Of a stretch of DNA of 64,000 bases, positions 58,472-64,000 are shown piece after piece; the first letter of the stretch is position 1; each line of letters starts with the position of its first letter. The DNA is from Microascus cirrosus (Eukaryota > Ascomycota > Sordariomycetes > Microascales > Microascaceae): contig JAMBUN010000052.1 of NCBI GenBank assembly GCA_030271035.1, positions 1-64,000 of the forward strand. Direction: 5' to 3'. Under the pieces are notes generated by a model. That model was not told the DNA's origin. It saw only the letters and a program-made list of their open reading frames with translations, and made no database searches. The translations under genes and the position numbers were made by a program.

Positions 58472-60538
58472 ATGCATTTGCTCCGAGCCTCCGCCGTCGT
58501 ACTCTTCCTTGGCCTGGCCTTCTGTGCTGCACCTAATTTTGATTACGAAGCAGTGCAACTCACGGAAGAGGAAGCTGACGTGTATGCTGCCCTCGCGTTC
58601 GGAGACCCCTCTGATGATGCCTCGATTATCCGCACACCGCGTTGCAAGTCTCACCCGGGAGACAAGAGCTGGCCGTCGGACAGCGAATGGAGGACCTTCA
58701 ACGAGTCTCTAGGAGGGGTCCTACTTCATCCGAGCCCGCCGGGTGCCGCGTGTTATCCAGACCACCGCGAGTACGACCCGGAACAGTGCGCGTTCCTCGC
58801 GGAGGATGCCTCCGGTTCCCGCTTCTGGATTGAGGATCCCCTCACGGCGGTCGTGCAGTGGGCCCAGGGGAATACGTGTCCCATCGAGATTGACCCTGCC
58901 GGCGAATGCACCCAGGGGGGGTATCCAGCCTACGTAGTGAACGCCACGTCGGTCCGGCACATCCAGATGGCTGTCAACTTTGCTAGAAACAAGAACATTC
59001 GGCTGACGATCAGGTCTGCCAGCCCCATATCTCCACAAATAGCTAACTGCTGGTGGTAAAGGCCATACTCATAGTCTGACCCTTTTACAGGAATACCGGT
59101 CACGAGTTCTCAGGGAGATCGACCGGTTACGGCTCGCTTAGTATATGGATCCACCACATCAAAGGGATCGAGTTGCTGGACGATTACACTATAGGCGAAT
59201 ATAGCGGGGGCGCCGCTATAATTGCTGCTGGCACCGAGGGCTGGGAAGCCATACAGGTCATGAACACCTCCAGCCCTGGAATCACCCTAGTCGCGCCCGG
59301 CCAAGGGTCCGTCAGCGAGACTGGTGGCTGGTCTCAGGGTGGGGGCCACTCTTCCGTTGCAGGATACTACGGCCTCGGCGCCGATCAGGTTCTCTCACTG
59401 AACGTTGTAACCGCAGATGGGCACCTCGTCACGGCCAACGCGCATGAAAATCAGGATCTCTTCTACGCATTACGTGGGGGCGGTGGAGGTAGGGCAAATA
59501 GCGAAGTGCCTCGTCTGGAAACAAGCTAATTCGTATGGCCTAGGCACGTACGGTGTCGTCACCTCTGCGATCCTCAAGACACACCCGGGGCACACGTACC
59601 TCAGCGGCTTGTCATACTCGTTCACCACAGGGTCGACCCAGCGCAACGCTACCGTTTACAACCTCTTCCCTGTGTCACCATCAGTCAAAATTGAGAGCCG
59701 TGAGACCTTCTGGAATGCATACGCGGAATACTTTGCCTTCGCTAGAGAGAGCGCCGCCGTTAATGGATTTGCCTTCGGCGATGTCAACTCCGTGGAGAAC
59801 GATAGTTACACGTTCGCTAGCATGTTCGCCTTTCCGCAGGCGAGCCCATCCGAGGCGCAGAAAATCCTGGAACCACTCTTTGAAAAGTTCACAGCATTGG
59901 GTATCAATATCACAGCGCCAACTGCAGTGAGCGTACCGTATGCACGGCTCTCCGATCCACCTGGGCCAGTGCCAGGGCAAGATCTCTTCGCCACGAGGCT
60001 CTTGCCCCGCTCCCTCTGGGACGATGAAGTACGTCTTGAGAATGCCGTTGAGACCATTCGTCGCGCTGTAGAGGACGGGGGTCTACAAGTGCGCTCTAGA
60101 GGGTACAGTCCGACCCACACCGTGGCGGGCTATCCAACCTCCGATGTGTCGTCTGGTGTCAATCCTGCTCTCCGCAAAACTGCCATGCACTTGGTGGTAT
60201 CTACCTGGGATAAGACTGTAGTCGCGGCAAATTCTAGCTCATCTGAGTGGTTAGCTTCACATGCGACCCTGGAGAAATACATGGGACGCTTGCGGAGCTT
60301 GACTCCTGAGGGCGGCGCTTACGTGAATGAGGCGGACGTTCTGGAGCCGGACTGGCAGCAGAGTTTCTGGGGGGATAAATATCATAGCTTACTGAAGGTA
60401 AAGAGGGAGAGGGACCCGTGGGACTTGTTCTGGGCTAGGAGGATGGTAGGAAGCGAGGGGTGGGATGTTGAGACTGAGGATGACGTGCCTAATCAGAATG
60501 GGCCGCTCTGTAAGACGGATCATTATCTCGAGGCGTAA
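58472..60538 (+). CDS. secreted berberine-bridge-type FAD oxidase
   Basis: Predicted flavin-linked oxidase of the FAD_binding_4 plus BBE family, 644 residues. Three exons (58472-59013, 59091-59488, 59544-60538) have consistent phases. The start MHLLRASAVVLFLGLAFCA is a signal peptide. The FAD domain has IRNTGHEFSGRSTGYGSLSIW, with His185 at the usual covalent flavin position, and WSQGGGHSSVAGYYGLGADQVLSLNVVTADG. A Cys for a second covalent link is not seen in that loop, so single attachment is likely. FYALRGGGGGTYGVVTSA crosses the second joint. The C-terminal BBE segment reads YVNEADVLEPDWQQSFWGDKYHSLLKVKRERDPWDLFWA. Such enzymes dehydrogenate sugars, alcohols or polyketide/alkaloid intermediates and are frequent tailoring enzymes in fungal clusters. 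Which applies here is unknown; the neighbourhood suggests tailoring. Confidence 0.92.
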
Positions 60539-60883
60539 GAACGCCAAGTATCCCCTTCTACTCCGGAGGTATATAAGGGAATTGGCTCACGGAGTGGGGG
60601 TGCAAATTTACCGGCATGACAAGTAGCTTTACACCAGGCTTTTATCTGATTATTTAGGTACGTAATACCGAGGGTTCTAGTCCTGACTTGCTGTTCTAGT
60701 AGAAAAGACTCATACGTAATACAGTCTAATAAACATATATATGACAGAGAAAACAGACAAATATCTTCTCTTATTACTATTCCTCGTGATCCCTCGTGAC
60801 CAGGTTCTGATGGGCCAGGGCCAGATGCGTTGAAATGCACCGTATAACTGTCCTACCTAATAAGACTGCGCACATACTGGCTT
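60539..60883. other. convergent interval
   Basis: About 345 bp between converging stops of the flavin oxidase and decarboxylase-type genes. It is AT-rich near 60650-60780, as for 3' UTRs. No gene seen. Confidence 0.45.
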
Positions 60884-62078
60884 CTAACGGGACACACGGC
60901 CGAGAAGCTTCTCCGCGTTCAAGGATGCCACCTTCTGCTTTTCCTCCTCTGACAATTCTGTTATGGCATCGAACCAATCAGCCGCTGGTTCCATCTTCTC
61001 GTACGGGTAGTCGATGGAGAAAAGAACACTAGAGACTTGGTGTTAGACATAATACAACATTAGTGGCCTTCTTGAACCTACTGGTCGATTCCGAACTGGT
61101 CAATAGCAAAGCGCAGTGCCGGCGTACTGAAGTGCCCGCTCGTCGTAACATACAAGTTCTATTAACCATCGGACTGTGTTAGCTTGGACTTCGATATGGA
61201 GTAGTAACAGGACAATGCTACGGACCTCACGCATGACTTGTTCCAAGCGTTTCTTAGCGGGAGGACCACCACCACGCCCTGGGTAGAAGAGCCGGTGGTC
61301 CGTCCTCCATGATGGGAATCCGACAAACTCCCCCATGTGGCCGATAGCAATCTTGAGTTTAGGGAAACGATCAAAGACGCCGTTAGTGTACATGCCCAGG
61401 ACATGAAGTGAAACGCCTGGTTGAGTAACAAGAAAGTCAGCGCTTAATTACATATTTCTGGTCCCCATTTTCGTGAGGAAACTTACCAACAGCAAAGCCA
61501 AAAGCACTAGATCGCAGCCATGGCCGTTCACCGAAGAAGAGGTTCTGTACGTAGGGCGTGGACAACCGCGGGTGGATATAGACCGGCACGTCAAGTTCTT
61601 CGATAACGGCCCAGAAAGGATCCCACTGTGGCTGGTCGTAGAAGATAATACCCTCCTTGTCTTCCCCCGTAGTCTGGAAGTCATTGAGGATAATCCCTAG
61701 ATGTCCTAGTTCCTTGACGGCCCTCCTCGCTTCTTTCGCGGCGACCTCCGGATTGTGCATGCTCAAGGACGCGAAACCACCAAATCGCGCGGGGTTCTTG
61801 GCCACCTCGGTGGCGAGATAGTTATTCGCCCGCACCGCAAGATCGTGTGCCTTGTCTGGGTCCGGCTCATCTTGGGGGCCAGGAGACGTGAGGGAGAGAA
61901 CCATGTACTCGACTCCGAGCTCGTCCATCTTGGCCAAGCGTGACTCGTGAATATCCAGCAGTCCCTCGTTCAGCTCATCAACCTTGTCGGCTGCGAAAAA
62001 CCATTTTGATTTCCAAGTCAGCTCCGGGATCGAGACCGCTTCCTCGATAGCAATCTTCGGTATCCGTTTAATAGCCAT
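60884..62078 (-). CDS. amidohydrolase-2 decarboxylase, 2,3-dihydroxybenzoate decarboxylase type
   Basis: Four exons (61487-62078, 61226-61416, 61082-61158, 60884-61028) give 334 residues, the normal length for metal-dependent, oxygen-independent aryl-acid decarboxylases of the ACMSD/amidohydrolase-2 family. Instead of the HxH motif of other amidohydrolases the N-terminus has IAIEEA, with Glu12 or Glu13 in place of the ligand Glu8 of dihydroxybenzoate decarboxylases. His169 in VPVYIHPR and Asp293 in FSIDYPYE match their ligands His167 and Asp293. KLKIAIGHMGEFVGFPSWRTDHR supplies another conserved His. This pattern fits removal of CO2 from hydroxybenzoates or orsellinate-like acids, or the reverse carboxylation. 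It is divergent from a transporter gene across 790 bp, so co-expression is plausible. Exact substrate is inferred only. Confidence 0.9.
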
Positions 62079-62865
62079 GTTGGACAGCTAGCCCAGGTGT
62101 AGGTCTTGAGCAAGATATGACGAAAGCAGGAACCAATATAGAAGCAAAGTAATACGGCAAAGGATGTGAATCTTGCGGGATTAGAATGCCTTGTGGACTG
62201 CCATGGGTCTGATGGATAATCAAGGTAGTCTTGTAGGTGTGGTTGTGTCGTATGCGGTGGGGCACCGTCGCCTGCCGCATGAGTGGGAGCAATACCGTCG
62301 CCCGCTTCTGAGGAACCTGTGCGGGGTTGTAGACGTTAAAGCCGGGTATGGTCCCTATTCACGGATTTCGGGGCTGGGTTACCCCGTGGGGTAGTGCAGA
62401 GGCCTGCTGTGATGCGGGGTAGAGCTTTGTCCGGTCGGCAGACGTATTGGACCTGGGGTTCCGGATTTTGGCTGTCAAAGTTCCATGACATAGTTGGGAG
62501 CAAAAGATACGTGGTATTGGTCAGACTGCTCGAGCTGGCCCTACCGATACTACCGGGATCGACAGCTGGGCTTACTAGTCCGGTCGGCAGATTTACCAAC
62601 TCCCCTTTAATTGGGAGACGTCGGGGGACGACGGGGAGATGACAGAAGCGAGCCCTACTTGTCGAAAGTGACAAGGTTGTTCTGCTCCCGACCAAACATA
62701 GTAGCATCATCTGCTACCTTGCAGGCCCTCTCCGGCTGCACATTTTATGGGAGAAGGTTTCCCCCCACCCTTTTCTGACCTTCCCCATATATTACCTGAA
62801 TATCCTCAAGCAGAACACCTCTTGCTCAAAGGTTAGTTGCAGGCTAGAAAGGTGCGTTTGCTATT
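62079..62865. promoter_or_regulatory. divergent promoter of decarboxylase and transporter
   Basis: A 787-bp region between two diverging starts. It contains two copies of GTCCGGTCGGCAGA at 62429-62442 and 62578-62591, and a TATA-like CATATATT near 62785, about 80 bp before the transporter ATG. No gene is supported inside it. Confidence 0.55.
62429..62591. promoter_or_regulatory. two-copy direct repeat, possible regulator site
   Basis: The 14-mer GTCCGGTCGGCAGA occurs at 62429-62442 and again at 62578-62591, identical and in the same orientation, 149 bp apart. Each contains CGGTCGG, a close CGG direct repeat of the kind Zn2Cys6 factors can bind. No such factor gene is visible in the window. 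Confidence 0.45.
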
Positions 62866-64000
62866 ATGACCGAGACAACTGCACCAAAGCCCGACTCGAT
62901 TGAGGAGCAGAAGCTCGAACTTGAAGTATCGAACTCGGATCAGTATGACGACCCCGTCGAGGCTCGACGGATCCGCCGAAAGATCGATTACCGCCTGCTT
63001 CCGTTGTTGGTTGTTCTCTACACGCTGTCGTTCCTAGACCGGGTGAACATTGGCAATGCCCGTCTTTGGAACCTTGAGAAGGACCTCGACATGGTTGGCT
63101 ATGACTACAATATTGCCGTCTTGAGTGCGTAGCTCGTCCTCTCATCCTCTACTACTCCCGCATTAGTGACATTTATTAATGAATACTATAGTCTTCTACA
63201 TCCCTCATATTCTCTTTTCCGTTCCCGCTAATATGATTTTGACCCGTGTGACGCCCCGCTATTGGATCGGTGGATTGACAGTCTCATGGGGTTGTGAGTT
63301 ACTCATCCAACCCTATTTATTATCGGACCCCAGAGTTGCATCTGTTTTCTCTATATGAAAGTAACATGCTTGACTAACCCGACATACCTAGTATGTGTTA
63401 CCATGGTGGGATTCACCAAGTCCTTTGCCGGCCTGGCCACCGTGAGGGTGCTCCTAGGGGCCCTAGAAGCAGGCATGTTTCCAGCTTGCATGTACCTCAT
63501 CAACACCTGGTACCGGAAGCATGAGCTTGTTACCCGCATGGCCTTCTTTATGTTGGCTAATGACATCGCGGGCGTCCTTTCTGGCCTGCTTGGCGCCGGC
63601 CTGGGTTCCTTGGATGGCACTGGCGGCTACTCCGGATGGAGCTGGATATTCTTCGTGGAGGGCGCCGCGACTGTCGTTGCGGGCGCTTTCGCTATCTTCT
63701 TCGTCCTTGACTTTCCCGAGAATTCGAGCTTCCTCCCCCCAGAAGAGAAGGCCTGGCTCCTCCGTCGTATAAAGGAAGATGACGGCGGGCCCACCGGAAA
63801 GATGACCCTCCAAGGCGTCCTCTCTGCATTGTCAGACTGGAAGGTTCTCACCTCCGGCGTGCTCTACCTGGCCTGCTGTAACACTGCTGGCTCTGTTGCT
63901 GTATTCGCTCCAACAATTCTAGCCACCTTTGGCTGGGATAGCATAAAGGCGAATCTCCTCTCAGCTCCCATTCGAGTTGCGGCGGGAATCACAGCAGTGG
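62866..64000 (+). CDS. MFS transporter, DAL5-like anion:cation symporter family (partial)
   Basis: The 5' part of a membrane transporter, cut by the window's right edge. Exons 62866-63124, 63192-63293 and 63392 onward have consistent phases. A soluble acidic N-terminus of about 45 residues precedes RKIDYRLLPLLVVLYTLSFLDRVNIGNARL, the first membrane helix with the DRVNIGNA motif typical of the allantoate/nicotinate/vitamin carboxylate permease group. Further helices: VFYIPHILFSVPANMIL, GLCVTMVGFTKSFAGL, GALEAGMFPACMYLINTWYRKHE (family motif), FMLANDIAGVLSGLLGAG, WIFFVEGAATVVAGAFAIFFVL, and the start of the second half. About 324 codons are present of roughly 480-500 expected. It is divergent from the decarboxylase gene and may move an organic acid in or out. 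Confidence 0.9.

Overview
The window looks like nuclear DNA of a filamentous ascomycete (Pezizomycotina). Genes are interrupted by short 48-110 bp introns with GT/AG borders. The families present are typical of such fungi: HET domain, copper-fist regulator, C2H2 plus fungal_trans factor, highly reducing polyketide synthase, DAL5-type permease. I cannot place it to genus. All exon joints were worked out by hand from reading frame, splice borders and family motifs; no alignment was run.

Positions 1-38190 read as ordinary core genome. In order: a divergent pair of mannosidases (GH125 on minus, GH92 on plus), mitochondrial ETF-ubiquinone oxidoreductase, TATA-binding protein, an amine-oxidase-type flavoenzyme, a U2SURP/SR140-like splicing factor, a copper-fist regulator, a small SR-rich charged protein, an EFM7-type methyltransferase, a phytanoyl-CoA-dioxygenase-like protein, a C2H2/fungal_trans regulator, a Roadblock/LAMTOR2-like protein, and a long disordered protein on minus. 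Several regulators have multi-kilobase gene-free upstream regions.

Positions 38191-41695 are a boundary zone. It holds a visibly AT-rich stretch and what looks like a decayed minus-strand gene. From 41696 to the right edge the content is accessory and resembles a secondary-metabolite cluster. It has a stand-alone condensation-adenylation (C-A) protein with no carrier domain, a 2533-residue highly reducing PKS (KS-AT-DH-cMT-ER-KR-ACP) with no release domain, a HET-domain protein on minus, a secreted berberine-bridge-type flavin oxidase, a dihydroxybenzoate-decarboxylase-type amidohydrolase on minus, and a DAL5-type MFS transporter cut by the window edge.

The most interesting possibility is that the two assembly-line proteins are complementary. 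The PKS ends at its ACP with nothing to release the chain. The C-A protein has a condensation domain and an adenylation domain but no carrier of its own. Its adenylation pocket carries Asn where the amino-group-binding Asp is expected, which points away from ordinary alpha-amino acids. This is inference. I do not recognise the combination as a characterised pathway, and the cluster may continue past position 64000.
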